A DNA stretch of 64,000 bases from Thiocapsa rosea (GTDB lineage Bacteria > Pseudomonadota > Gammaproteobacteria > Chromatiales > Chromatiaceae): contig NZ_RBXL01000001.1 of NCBI RefSeq assembly GCF_003634315.1, positions 5,188,501-5,252,500 on the forward strand, given 5' to 3'. Of this stretch, positions 30,471 to 39,104 are shown piece by piece (within the stretch, counting starts at the first letter, position 1; every line of letters starts with the position of its first letter). The notes under the pieces are model-generated. The model was not told the origin of the DNA. It made no database searches and worked only from the letters and a program-made list of their open reading frames with translations. A program made the translations under genes and the position numbers.

Positions 30471-32402
30471 TCAACGGATGGGCGCACTCCCCGATTGCAG
30501 CGACATCGACAAGGACTCGATAATCGCCTCCGCCGCCTCCTCGGCCGAGAGCCGGGTCGTATCGATGTGGATCTCGGGTGCCTCGGGCGGCTCGTAGGCG
30601 CTGTCGATGCCGGTGAAGTTCTTCAGATCGCCGCGACGCGCCTGCTCGTAGAGACCCTTTTGATCGCGGCGCTCGGCCACCTCGATCGGCGTATCGATGA
30701 AGATCTCCACGAACTCGCCTTTCGGGAAGAGCTGCCGGACCATGCGCCGTTCGCTGCGAAAGGGCGAGATGAAGGCCGTCAAGACGATCAGCCCGGCGTC
30801 GGTCATCAGCTTGGCCACCTCGCCGATGCGTCGGATGTTCTCGACCCGGTCGGCATCGGTGAACCCCAGATCCTTGTTCAGCCCCTGACGGACGTTGGTG
30901 CCGTCCAGCAGAAAGGTGTGGCGCCCCATGGCGTGCAGCTTCTTCTCCACCAGGTTGGCGATGGTCGTCTTGCCCGAGCCCGACAGCCCGGTGAGCCAGA
31001 GCAGTCGTGGCTCCTGATTCTTGATGGCGGCATGGGCGGTGCGGTCCACGTCGATCGTCTGCCAGGGCAGATTGTGGCTGCGTCGCAGGGCAAAATGGAT
31101 CATGCCGGCGCCGACGGTCGCGTTGTTCAGCCGGTCGATCAGGATGAAGCCGCCCAGGTCCGGATTCTCGGCGTAGGGCTCGAACGGGATCGCCTTGCTC
31201 GTGGCGATGTTGCACACGGCGATGCCGTTCAGCGCCAAGGTCTTGCCCGGCTCGTGGGCCATGGTGTTGACGTTGACCTGGTACTTCTCGTCGGTCACCG
31301 TGACCGTCGCCTGCGTCGTGCCGATCTTCATGATGTAGGCGCGACCCGGGATCATCGGCTCTTGCGCCATCCAGACGATGGTCGCCTCGAACTGATCGGC
31401 CACCTCGAGCGGCTGGTCGGCCGGGGTGATGACTTGGCCGCGCGAGCAGTCGATCTCGTCGGCCAGCGTCAGGGTGACCGATTGGCCTGCGCCGGCCTCG
31501 CTCAGATCGCCGTCCAGGGTGACGATGCGCGCGACGGTGGATGTGGTGCTGCCGGGCAGGATGCGCACGGCGTCGCCCGGCTTGACGCGCCCGCTCGCGA
31601 TCTGGCCCGAGAAGCCGCGGAAGTCCAGGTTCGGACGGTTGACCCATTGCACCGCCATGCGAAACGGCCGCTCGATCATCCGGGTCTGGTCGATCTCGAC
31701 CGTCTCCAGATACTCGAGCAGGGTCGGGCCTTCATACCAGGGCGTGGCGTCGCTCTTGGACGTGATGTTGTCGCCCTTCAGACCCGAGATCGGGATCGCC
31801 TGAAAGCCGTCGATCCCGATCTGGTCCGCGAAGGCACGGTAGTCGCCGATGATGGCGCCGTATCTGGCCCGGTCGTAGTCGACCAGATCCATCTTGTTGA
31901 TCGCGAGCACGATGTTGCGGATCCCGACCAAATGGGCCAGATAGCTGTGGCGCCGTGTCTGGGTCAGCACGCCCTTGCGCGCGTCGATCAGGATGACCGC
32001 AAGGTCCGCAGTCGAGGCGCCGGTCACCATGTTGCGTGTGTACTGCTCGTGGCCGGGCGTGTCCGCGACGATGAATTTGCGCCGGTCGGTCGCAAAGAAG
32101 CGATAAGCGACATCGATGGTGATGCCCTGCTCGCGCTCGGCGGCCAGGCCGTCGACCAGCAAGGCGAAATCGATCTCCTGACCCTGGGTCCCGACGCGCT
32201 TGGAATCCGCTTCGAGCACGGCGAGCTGGTCCTCGAAGATCATCTTGCTGTCGTAGAGGAGTCGGCCGATGAGTGTCGATTTGCCGTCGTCCACGCTGCC
32301 GCAAGTGATGAAGCGCAGCATCGTCTTGTGCTGATGCTTCTCCAGATAGGCATCGATATCGCGCGCAATCAGCTCGTCGGTCTTGTAGATGTCGCTGGCC
32401 AT
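30471..32402 (-). CDS. cysNC: Bifunctional sulfate adenylyltransferase large subunit / APS kinase
   Basis: A 643-aa fusion. Residues 1-450 are the CysN GTPase that powers APS formation: P-loop GSVDDGKST (35-43), DTPGHEQYTRN (114-124), NKMD (169-172). Residues about 460-643 are APS kinase (CysC) with P-loop GLSGSGKTT (472-480), which makes PAPS. Its start shares a base with the cysD stop (TGATG). The presence of the kinase implies that CysH at 1-258 may use PAPS, or APS if CysC is dispensable. Confidence 0.95.
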   Translation of the reverse strand: MASDIYKTDELIARDIDAYLEKHQHKTMLRFITCGSVDDGKSTLIGRLLYDSKMIFEDQLAVLEADSKRVGTQGQEIDFALLVDGLAAEREQGITIDVAYRFFATDRRKFIVADTPGHEQYTRNMVTGASTADLAVILIDARKGVLTQTRRHSYLAHLVGIRNIVLAINKMDLVDYDRARYGAIIGDYRAFADQIGIDGFQAIPISGLKGDNITSKSDATPWYEGPTLLEYLETVEIDQTRMIERPFRMAVQWVNRPNLDFRGFSGQIASGRVKPGDAVRILPGSTTSTVARIVTLDGDLSEAGAGQSVTLTLADEIDCSRGQVITPADQPLEVADQFEATIVWMAQEPMIPGRAYIMKIGTTQATVTVTDEKYQVNVNTMAHEPGKTLALNGIAVCNIATSKAIPFEPYAENPDLGGFILIDRLNNATVGAGMIHFALRRSHNLPWQTIDVDRTAHAAIKNQEPRLLWLTGLSGSGKTTIANLVEKKLHAMGRHTFLLDGTNVRQGLNKDLGFTDADRVENIRRIGEVAKLMTDAGLIVLTAFISPFRSERRMVRQLFPKGEFVEIFIDTPIEVAERRDQKGLYEQARRGDLKNFTGIDSAYEPPEAPEIHIDTTRLSAEEAAEAIIESLSMSLQSGSAPIR

Positions 32403-33301
32403 CAGAAGTACCCCTCCTGCTTTTTCTTTTCCATGCTGGCGGACTGGTCGTGATCGATGGCGCGGCCTTGGCGCTCGGAGGTCGTGGTGAGCAGCATCTC
32501 CTGGATGACCTCGGTCAGGGTCGTGGCCTGGCTCTCGACCGCGCCCGTCAGCGGATAGCAGCCGAGCGTGCGGAAGCGGATCGAGCGCATGCGGACCTCT
32601 TCGCCGTCCGCCAAGGGGAAGCGATGGTCATCGACCATCAAAATCAAGCCATCGCGGATCACGCTCGGACGCGGGGCACTGAGATAGAGCGGGACGATCT
32701 CGATCTGCTCGAGATGGATGTATTGCCAGATATCGAGCTCGGTCCAGTTGGAAAGCGGGAAGACACGGATGCTCTCGCCCTTGGCCTTGCGGGCGTTGTA
32801 GAGCTTCCAGAGCTCGGGGCGCTGATTCTTCGGATCCCAGCGGTGATTGGCCGAGCGGAACGAGAAGACGCGCTCCTTGGCACGGCTCTTTTCTTCGTCG
32901 CGCCGCGCGCCGCCGAAGGCCGCATCGAAGCCGTATTGGTCGAGCGCCTGCTTCAGCCCTTCGGTCTTCCAGAGATCGGTGTGCAGGGAGCCGTGATCGA
33001 AGGGGTTGATGCCGCGCGCGAGCGCCTCCGGGTTTTGATGGACGAGCAGCTCCATCCCCGCATCGCGCGCCGCCTTCTCGCGCAGCCGGTACATGTCCTG
33101 GAATTTCCAGGTGGTATCCACATGCAGGAGCGGAAAGGGCGGTGTGGACGGATAGAAGGCCTTCTTGGCCAGGTGGAGCATGACGGCGGAATCCTTGCCG
33201 ACCGAGTAGAGCATCACGGGGCGCTCCACCTCGGCGACCACCTCGCGCATGATGTGGATGCTTTCGGATTCCAGACGTTGCAGGTGTGTGAGAGTCGTCA
33301 T
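32402..33301 (-). CDS. cysD: Sulfate adenylyltransferase small subunit
   Basis: A 299-aa PP-loop ATP pyrophosphatase that activates sulfate to APS with CysN. It has [13 protein letters not shown] (PP-loop), [30 protein letters not shown] and [16 protein letters not shown]-like [17 protein letters not shown]. It is translationally coupled to cysNC. Assimilatory CysND rather than a dissimilatory Sat-type ATP sulfurylase is used here for sulfate activation. Confidence 0.95.
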   Translation of the reverse strand: MTTLTHLQRLESESIHIMREVVAEVERPVMLYSVGKDSAVMLHLAKKAFYPSTPPFPLLHVDTTWKFQDMYRLREKAARDAGMELLVHQNPEALARGINPFDHGSLHTDLWKTEGLKQALDQYGFDAAFGGARRDEEKSRAKERVFSFRSANHRWDPKNQRPELWKLYNARKAKGESIRVFPLSNWTELDIWQYIHLEQIEIVPLYLSAPRPSVIRDGLILMVDDHRFPLADGEEVRMRSIRFRTLGCYPLTGAVESQATTLTEVIQEMLLTTTSERQGRAIDHDQSASMEKKKQEGYF

Positions 33302-33462
33302 CGAGTCCTAACCAAGGCCGGTGGCAAAGAGGATCGCGGATGGGTCCTCCGGGCATGTCCGATCGACGGGACGGGATGCTCGGGGTGGGGGATACAGGGC
33401 TTCGAGTCTATCAGGTCCGGCTCGGACCGCGCCCGCGGGCATTCCAACCTTCCGTCCAGAGC
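33302..33462. other. Gap between cysD and cysI
   Basis: A 160-bp GC-rich gap, long enough for a cysDN promoter, with no gene seen. Confidence 0.3.
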
Positions 33463-35142
33463 TCAACCGTTGGCGACCTTGGCGATCGGTTGCTCCTCGC
33501 CGTAAACGGAGTTACGAAAAGGCTCGGTGCCGAGGCGCTCCCGGGTCTCGACGAAGCGCTCGCCGCCGCGACGGTGGCTCAGATAGGTCCCGATCAACCG
33601 CTCGACGGCCGCCGGGACCTCCTCGCCGGCCAAGCCCGGGCCGATGACCGTGCCGAAACCTGCCGCGTAACCCGCATCCCCGCCGATGCTGATCTGATAG
33701 CAAGCACGATCGTTCTTCTCCACGCCGCGGATGCCGATGTGGGCGACGGCATGATGCGCGCAGCCGTTCACGCACCCCGAGACATTGAGTGCAAGCTCGC
33801 CGATGTCCTGCGCGACGCCTGGGTCGGCAAAGCGGGCCTGGATGGCTTGTGCGAGGCCGATCGAATCGGCCTTGGCCAGGTCGCAATATCGCCCGCCCGG
33901 GCAGGCGATGATGTCCGTGAGCAGGCCGCGATTGGGCGACGCCAAGCCTGCCGCACGGGCGGCCTCCCATAAGGTATAGAGATCGCGCTTGCGCACATGC
34001 GGCAAGACCAGATTCTGCTCGTGCGTGACGCGCACCTCGCCGAAGCTGTAGTCATCGGCCCAGTCGGCTACCTGCTCCATCTGGTCTGCGGACAGATCGC
34101 CCGAGGCCGTCTCCGCGTGCTTCGTCGAGAGGGTCACGATCGCATATCCGGGACGCCGGTGCGGATGGGTGTTCCGGCGCACCCAGGTCGCGAACGCGGG
34201 GTTGCCCGAGAGCCGGCGTCGGTGCGCGACATCGTCCTCGGGCCGGTCCTGATAGGGGGGCTCGGGGAACCGCGATCCGACCCGCTCGAGATCGGCATCG
34301 GTCAGGGTCAAGGGGCCATCCGCGAGCCGCGCCCACTCCTGCATCACCAAGTGCCTGAGCTCGGCCATTCCGAGCGCGCCGACCAGGGTTTTAAGACGGG
34401 CCTTATAGGGGTCGTCGCGGCGCCCGTGACGATCGTAGACGCGCACGATGGCCTCGCAGAAGCTCACCAGATGACGCCAAGGCAGGAAAGGCTCCAGCTC
34501 CTGGGCGAGCGCAGGGTTACGGCCCAGGCCGCCACCGACCAAGACTCGGAAACCCGTCTCCCCGAGATCGTTCGTCAGGATCTCGAGTCCGATGTCGTGC
34601 ACCCGGATCAGCGCCCGGTCCTGCTGCGCACCCGTGACCGCGATCTTCAGCTTGCGCGGGAGTCGACCGAAATCCGGGTGGAGCCGGCTCCAGCGGCGAA
34701 GGATCTCGCACCAGGGGCGCGGATCGATCCGCTCGTCGGCGGCGACCCCGGCGAAGGGGTCGGAGGTAATGTTGCGGATGCAGTTGCCGGAGGTGCGTAC
34801 GCTGTACAACCGCACCGCGGCCAACTCGACCAAAATTTCGGGAACATCCTCGAACGCGACCCAATTGAGCTGAAAGTTCTGGCGTGTCGTGAAGTGGCCG
34901 TAACCACGGTCGTAGGTGCGGGCGATCCGGGCGAGACGACGCAGCTGGACGCTCGACAGCACGCCGTAGGGAATGCCGATCCGCAGCATGGGCGCTTCCC
35001 GCATGACATAGAGTCCGTTCTGCAGGCGCAGCGGACGAAACGCGTCCTCCGTCAGCTCCCCGGCGCGAAAACGCCGGATCTGGGCGACAAACTCGGCCAC
35101 CCGATCGTTCATCCTCCGTTGCTCGTCGTCGTCTCGGTCCAT
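33463..35142 (-). CDS. cysI: Assimilatory sulfite reductase hemoprotein
   Basis: Siroheme-[4Fe-4S] enzyme reducing sulfite to sulfide. From ATG at 35142 it is 559 aa. It has the ferrite-reductase half-repeats (FRPLRLQNGLYVM, GHFTTRQNFQLNW) and the cluster cysteines C-x5-C in IACPGGRYCDLA and C-x3-C in VSGCVNGCAHHAVA. The start is uncertain: an in-frame ATG 33 bases inside and a longer frame outward to 35229 also exist, and no site is strong. No cysJ flavoprotein partner lies in the window, so the electron donor is open. It is divergent from a CysB-like regulator. Confidence 0.92.
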   Translation of the reverse strand: MDRDDDEQRRMNDRVAEFVAQIRRFRAGELTEDAFRPLRLQNGLYVMREAPMLRIGIPYGVLSSVQLRRLARIARTYDRGYGHFTTRQNFQLNWVAFEDVPEILVELAAVRLYSVRTSGNCIRNITSDPFAGVAADERIDPRPWCEILRRWSRLHPDFGRLPRKLKIAVTGAQQDRALIRVHDIGLEILTNDLGETGFRVLVGGGLGRNPALAQELEPFLPWRHLVSFCEAIVRVYDRHGRRDDPYKARLKTLVGALGMAELRHLVMQEWARLADGPLTLTDADLERVGSRFPEPPYQDRPEDDVAHRRRLSGNPAFATWVRRNTHPHRRPGYAIVTLSTKHAETASGDLSADQMEQVADWADDYSFGEVRVTHEQNLVLPHVRKRDLYTLWEAARAAGLASPNRGLLTDIIACPGGRYCDLAKADSIGLAQAIQARFADPGVAQDIGELALNVSGCVNGCAHHAVAHIGIRGVEKNDRACYQISIGGDAGYAAGFGTVIGPGLAGEEVPAAVERLIGTYLSHRRGGERFVETRERLGTEPFRNSVYGEEQPIAKVANG

Positions 35143-35311
35143 AGCGGCACTCGCTGTCTCGATGGTCTGATTGTCGGGATGCCGCGGGCCGTCTGACTTT
35201 AGCCGGCCCGAGCGGCGTATCGACGACATCCTAGCGAGTCGTTTTTTGCCACAGAAGGAATTTAAAGTTAGATTGATATAGCGATCGGTTATTTGTTATT
35301 CGAAAATCCAG
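35143..35311. promoter_or_regulatory. Divergent control region between cysI and a CysB-like gene
   Basis: 170 bp. Positions 35240-35310 are AT-rich (AATTTAAAGTTAGATTGATA and TTATTTGTTATTCG). A LysR gene divergent from a likely target gene is the classic arrangement for autoregulated control, so this is a probable CysB-type operator. Confidence 0.5.
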
Positions 35312-36253
35312 ATGAACCTGCAGCAGCTGCGCTACATTCAGGAGGTCGTCCGCCACGGGCTCAACGTCTCGGAGGCCGCCGAAGCGCTCTTCACCTCCCA
35401 ACCAGGCGTCTCCAAACAGATCCGACAGCTCGAAACCGAGCTCGGGGTGGACATCTTCGTCCGCCACGGCAAGCGCCTCGTGGAGGTAACCGAGCCGGGT
35501 CGCCAAGTCTTGGCGATCGCGGCACGCATGCTGGGGGATCTGGACAATCTGCGCCGGGTCGGCAAGGAATTCAGCGACGAGACCGCCGGTCGATTGGCCA
35601 TCGCCACCACGCACACCCAAGCCCGCTATGTCTTGCCCGAGGCGATTCGCCGCTTCATCGAGGATTACCCCGGGGTCCGACTCTCGCTCCACCAGGGCAC
35701 ACCGAGACAGATCTGCGAGATGGTCTTGGCAGGCGACGCCGATCTCGCCATCGCCACCGAGGCGATCGCGGACTACGAGACGCTGCTGATGCTCCCCTGC
35801 TATCAGTGGAATCGCTGCATCGTCGCACCCTTGGGCCATCCGATTCTGCAGACGCAGGCGCTGACCCTGGAGCAGGTCGCGCGTTGGCCGATCGTGACCT
35901 ACGACAGCGCCTTCACCGGCCGCGGCCAAATCAACCGCGCCTTCCTGGCCCGCGGCCTCAAGCCCCGGGTGGTGCTGAGCGCGTCCGACGCCGACGTCAT
36001 CAAGACCTACGTCCGCATGGGACTCGGCATCGGGATCCTGGCCCGCATGGCCTACGATGCGAGCCTGGATACCGGCTTAGGCATGCTGGACGCCGCACAT
36101 CTCTTCGATTCGAGCACCACCCGCATCGGCATCCGCAAGAACGCCTGGCTTAGGGGTTATGTGTACGCCTTCATCGAGCGGTTCGCTCCACATCTCACGC
36201 GCGCGGTGGTGGAGCGGACCCTGGCCGGCGGGGGCAGCGCGTTCGATATTTGA
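35312..36253 (+). CDS. Second CysB-like LysR regulator
   Basis: A 313-aa LysR protein with the CysB-type start MNLQQLRYIQEVVRHGLNVS, HTH SEAAEALFTSQPGVSKQIR and ligand-domain motif ATTHTQARYVLPEAI. It closely parallels the cysB product at 25231-26166 but differs enough to be an old paralogue. Divergence from cysI suggests control of sulfite reduction, while the first copy may control uptake. A Cbl-like role in organosulfur use is also possible. Confidence 0.85.
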   Translation: MNLQQLRYIQEVVRHGLNVSEAAEALFTSQPGVSKQIRQLETELGVDIFVRHGKRLVEVTEPGRQVLAIAARMLGDLDNLRRVGKEFSDETAGRLAIATTHTQARYVLPEAIRRFIEDYPGVRLSLHQGTPRQICEMVLAGDADLAIATEAIADYETLLMLPCYQWNRCIVAPLGHPILQTQALTLEQVARWPIVTYDSAFTGRGQINRAFLARGLKPRVVLSASDADVIKTYVRMGLGIGILARMAYDASLDTGLGMLDAAHLFDSSTTRIGIRKNAWLRGYVYAFIERFAPHLTRAVVERTLAGGGSAFDI

Positions 36254-36313
36254 GTCGATCGCGGGTCGCTCGCACTCCCGCCGCCGGTCGTCGGACGCGG
36301 CTCTAAAGGGCAC

Positions 36314-37660
36314 CTAGCCGAACAGATCTTGATACATGCCGCCGACCCACTCGAAGTCGCGGGCCACCAGATCCGGGCTCCGGTCATTGAGGTCGATCTG
36401 TTTCTGGACGATCAGGTCCGCCTCCATCGAATACTCGAACTCGACGGCAATCGCCTCTTGCGGATCACCCTTGACCCACATGAAGCAGAGGTTGTCCGGC
36501 AGACCAGGGTCTGGCTCCCGGCCGACGGCCCGGGCAGCGATCGATTTGGCGACGATGCGTGCCAGTCGATTCGCGACGTGGCCGCTCTTGGGATAGTGCT
36601 GGAACAGCGGGGACACGACCCCGACGGCATCGCCAACGACATAGACGTCCGGGTCATTGCGGGCCACGAGTTGGAGTGGATCCACGTCGGCCCAGCCGAG
36701 CGGCCGGCCATCTTCGCCCCGCGCGATCAGGTCCGCCATCCAGACCAGCTCGCCGGCTTGGTGCGGGACCATCAGGATCGCGTCCTCGAACTCCCATTCA
36801 CCGGCGGTGGTCTTGATGCGCTTCGCATAGGGGTCCATCGACTCGACCCGCGCATTCGGTACATGGGTGATGATGTCAGGATACAACTCGTCGAAAGCCG
36901 CCTTGAAGCCTGGACCGATGGGGCGGATCCCATCCTTCGGGTCGAGAATGACGATCCGGGCCGGCACCTTGTTGCGCTTGAAGTACCAAGCGAGAAGGCA
37001 GGCCCGCTCGTACGGCGAGGGCGGACAACGATGCGGCGGAGGCGGCAACGTCATCACCAGGGTTCCCCCCTTGAATGACTTGATCTTCTGTTTGAGCGTC
37101 AGATGCTCCGCGCTCGGGATGTAGGCGGACGGAAAGTGGATCCGAGTATGATAGGCGGCATCCAGGTCATCTCCGAACCAGGCCCCATAATTGTTGCGGA
37201 TGCCGGGCGACAGGATCAGATAGTCGTAATCCAGATAACCGTGGGAGGTAGCGACCCGTTTGCGGTCGCGCTCGATGCCCATGATCTCGGTCTGGATGAA
37301 TCGATACCCGTGCCGGGCCGCCGGGGTCAGGTAATCGTGCGTCAAGAAGGAGGTGTCGAGCAGGTCGACCAGCCACTTGTTGCTCATCGGACAGGAAAAG
37401 AAGATCGGATTGCGCTCCAACAGCACGACGTCGAGCGTCGGGGCTTCCTGTTTCAGGTACTTCGCTGCGGTCAGTCCTCCCCAACCACCCCCGCAGACCA
37501 CGACCCGCGTTGCCTGCGACCTCGGCAGCAGTGCCGACATCCGGCCTGTAATCAGGGTTGGCGCGACAGGTGCCACCGCATGGGCGAGCGGGACCGGTAG
37601 GACCGCAGCTGCAGCGGCACCGATGCCGCCTTTCAAGAAATCGCGTCGATCGATCGTCAT
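36314..37660 (-). CDS. Second FccB-like flavoprotein, without a cytochrome partner
   Basis: A 448-aa exported flavoprotein of the flavocytochrome c sulfide dehydrogenase family. ATG at 37660 follows AAGGAG. A Tat signal (DRRDFLKGGIGAAAAAV) and FAD motif RVVVCGGGWGGLTAAKYL are present. The three family cysteines are conserved in FFSCPMSN, PHRCPPSPYER and DNLCFMWV. No cytochrome gene is adjacent. It may act on sulfide or another sulfur compound with a free cytochrome, as SoxF-type or orphan FccB proteins may do. Its substrate is not known. Confidence 0.85.
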   Translation of the reverse strand: MTIDRRDFLKGGIGAAAAAVLPVPLAHAVAPVAPTLITGRMSALLPRSQATRVVVCGGGWGGLTAAKYLKQEAPTLDVVLLERNPIFFSCPMSNKWLVDLLDTSFLTHDYLTPAARHGYRFIQTEIMGIERDRKRVATSHGYLDYDYLILSPGIRNNYGAWFGDDLDAAYHTRIHFPSAYIPSAEHLTLKQKIKSFKGGTLVMTLPPPPHRCPPSPYERACLLAWYFKRNKVPARIVILDPKDGIRPIGPGFKAAFDELYPDIITHVPNARVESMDPYAKRIKTTAGEWEFEDAILMVPHQAGELVWMADLIARGEDGRPLGWADVDPLQLVARNDPDVYVVGDAVGVVSPLFQHYPKSGHVANRLARIVAKSIAARAVGREPDPGLPDNLCFMWVKGDPQEAIAVEFEYSMEADLIVQKQIDLNDRSPDLVARDFEWVGGMYQDLFG

Positions 37661-37807
37661 GGTCACTCCTTCGAATTCTATCTGTTGATGGTTGAACGGC
37701 ATGGACTGCACCGGACCGGTGACGGAACACGCGGCAACCTCCGAAGGCTGCATATCGGACACGCGGAGATCATTCAGACCCAGGGAATGCGGCTCGGCCG
37801 ACGTGCA
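37661..37807. other. Gap between selD and the FccB-like gene
   Basis: About 147 bp with no gene seen. It contains the upstream region of the FccB-like gene. Confidence 0.3.
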
Positions 37808-38920
37808 TCAGGAGACGGTTACACCGCCTGCGCCGTCGATCAGCTCGCCGATCTTGGCGGCCTCCTCGAATCCGTCGCGGCGGAACCGTGCGATCACCGC
37901 CTCGACGGCATCGGGTGCGCAGGCGACCAGGAGTCCGCCACTGGTCTGGGCATCGCAGAGCAGCCGCAATGCCCAGTGCGGCAGGTCGGGGGCGAGGGTC
38001 ACCTCCGCGCCGTAGCTGTCCCAATTGCGCTCGATGGCGCCCGGACCATGACCCTCGCGAGCGAAGGCGACCGACTGCTCGATCATGGGGATGTCGGCGA
38101 AGTGCAGCCGTGCCCCGGTCCGCGATGCACGACAGACCTCGAGCAGATGGCCCAGGAGTCCGAAGCCGGTGACGTCGGTCATGGCGTGCACCTCGGGCCA
38201 GGCGGCGAAGGTGGTGCCGGGCCGGTTCAGGCGGGTGGTCAGATCGAGCATGCGCCGATAGCCGGCGGCGTCGAGGAGCCCCTTCTTCAGCACCGCGCTC
38301 AATATGCCGATACCGAGCGGTTTGCCGAGCACCAGGCAGTCGCCTTCCCGGGCGGTCGCATTGGATTTCAGCCGATCGGGATGGACGGTGCCCATCACGG
38401 CCAGACCGTAGATGGGCTCGGGTGCGTCGATCGAGTGCCCGCCGGCGAGTGCGATCCCGGCCTCGGCGCAGACCGACGCCCCGCCATCCAGGATACGTCG
38501 GATCACCGACAGCGGCAGGCGATCGATCGGCATCCCGACGATCGACAGGGCCAAGACGGGCGTGGCGCCCATCGCATAGATGTCCGAGATGGCGTTGGTG
38601 GCAGCGATGCGCCCGAAATCGTACGGGTCGTCGACGATCGGCATGAAGAAATCGGTCGTCGCGACCAGGGCCAGGTCGTCGGTCAGGCGCAGCACGGCGG
38701 CATCGTCCGCGGTGGCGCTGCCGACGAGGAGGTCGGGATGCGCAAAGCCGGTGGAGACCCCACGCAGGGCCTCCGCCAGAATCTTGGGCGAGATCTTGCA
38801 GCCGCAGCCGCCGCCGTGCGACAGGGTTGTCAGGCGAATCGGCTCGGCGGGGCCGGGATCAATGGAATCGGAATGGGCGGTTGCGGACGGCGACATGGCG
38901 CGCTGGCCTCCATGGGACAA
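37808..38920 (-). CDS. selD: Selenide, water dikinase
   Basis: Makes selenophosphate from selenide and ATP, the selenium donor for tRNA-Sec. It has 370 aa. The N-terminal active site GGGCGCKISP carries an ordinary Cys at the catalytic site, not selenocysteine. ATP-binding segments include DDAAVLRLTDDLALVATTDF, GGHSIDAPEPIYGLAV and TDVTGFGLLGHLLE. It lies just downstream of the tRNA-Sec gene on the same strand, closing the selenocysteine cluster. Confidence 0.95.
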   Translation of the reverse strand: MSHGGQRAMSPSATAHSDSIDPGPAEPIRLTTLSHGGGCGCKISPKILAEALRGVSTGFAHPDLLVGSATADDAAVLRLTDDLALVATTDFFMPIVDDPYDFGRIAATNAISDIYAMGATPVLALSIVGMPIDRLPLSVIRRILDGGASVCAEAGIALAGGHSIDAPEPIYGLAVMGTVHPDRLKSNATAREGDCLVLGKPLGIGILSAVLKKGLLDAAGYRRMLDLTTRLNRPGTTFAAWPEVHAMTDVTGFGLLGHLLEVCRASRTGARLHFADIPMIEQSVAFAREGHGPGAIERNWDSYGAEVTLAPDLPHWALRLLCDAQTSGGLLVACAPDAVEAVIARFRRDGFEEAAKIGELIDGAGGVTVS

Positions 38921-38996
38921 TGGCGAGGATCAGGGTTCCGCGCCGGACCGGCGACAGAGCCGACCGCTCACCTCCCAAGGCGGCAGCCAGGACAAA

Positions 38997-39093
38997 TGGC
39001 GGAAGGGCGTGGGAGTCGAACCCACCCGGGACCGCCTGACGGCCCCAACCGGATTTGAAGTCCGGCCGCCTCACCGGATAGCGAAGCCCTTCC
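38997..39093 (-). tRNA. selC: tRNA-Sec(TCA)
   Basis: The minus strand from 39093 reads GGAAGGGCTTCGC and ends GCGCCCTTCC-type pairing (ACGCCCTTCC) followed by encoded G-CCA at 39000-38997. It has the long eight-base acceptor stem, a long variable arm (GGGGCCGTCAGGCGGTCCC) and the anticodon loop CTTCAAA with anticodon TCA. At about 97 nt with CCA it has the size of a selenocysteine tRNA. It sits 11 bp after selB and before selD. Confidence 0.95.
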
Positions 39094-39104
39094 AAAATCG
39101 ATAT

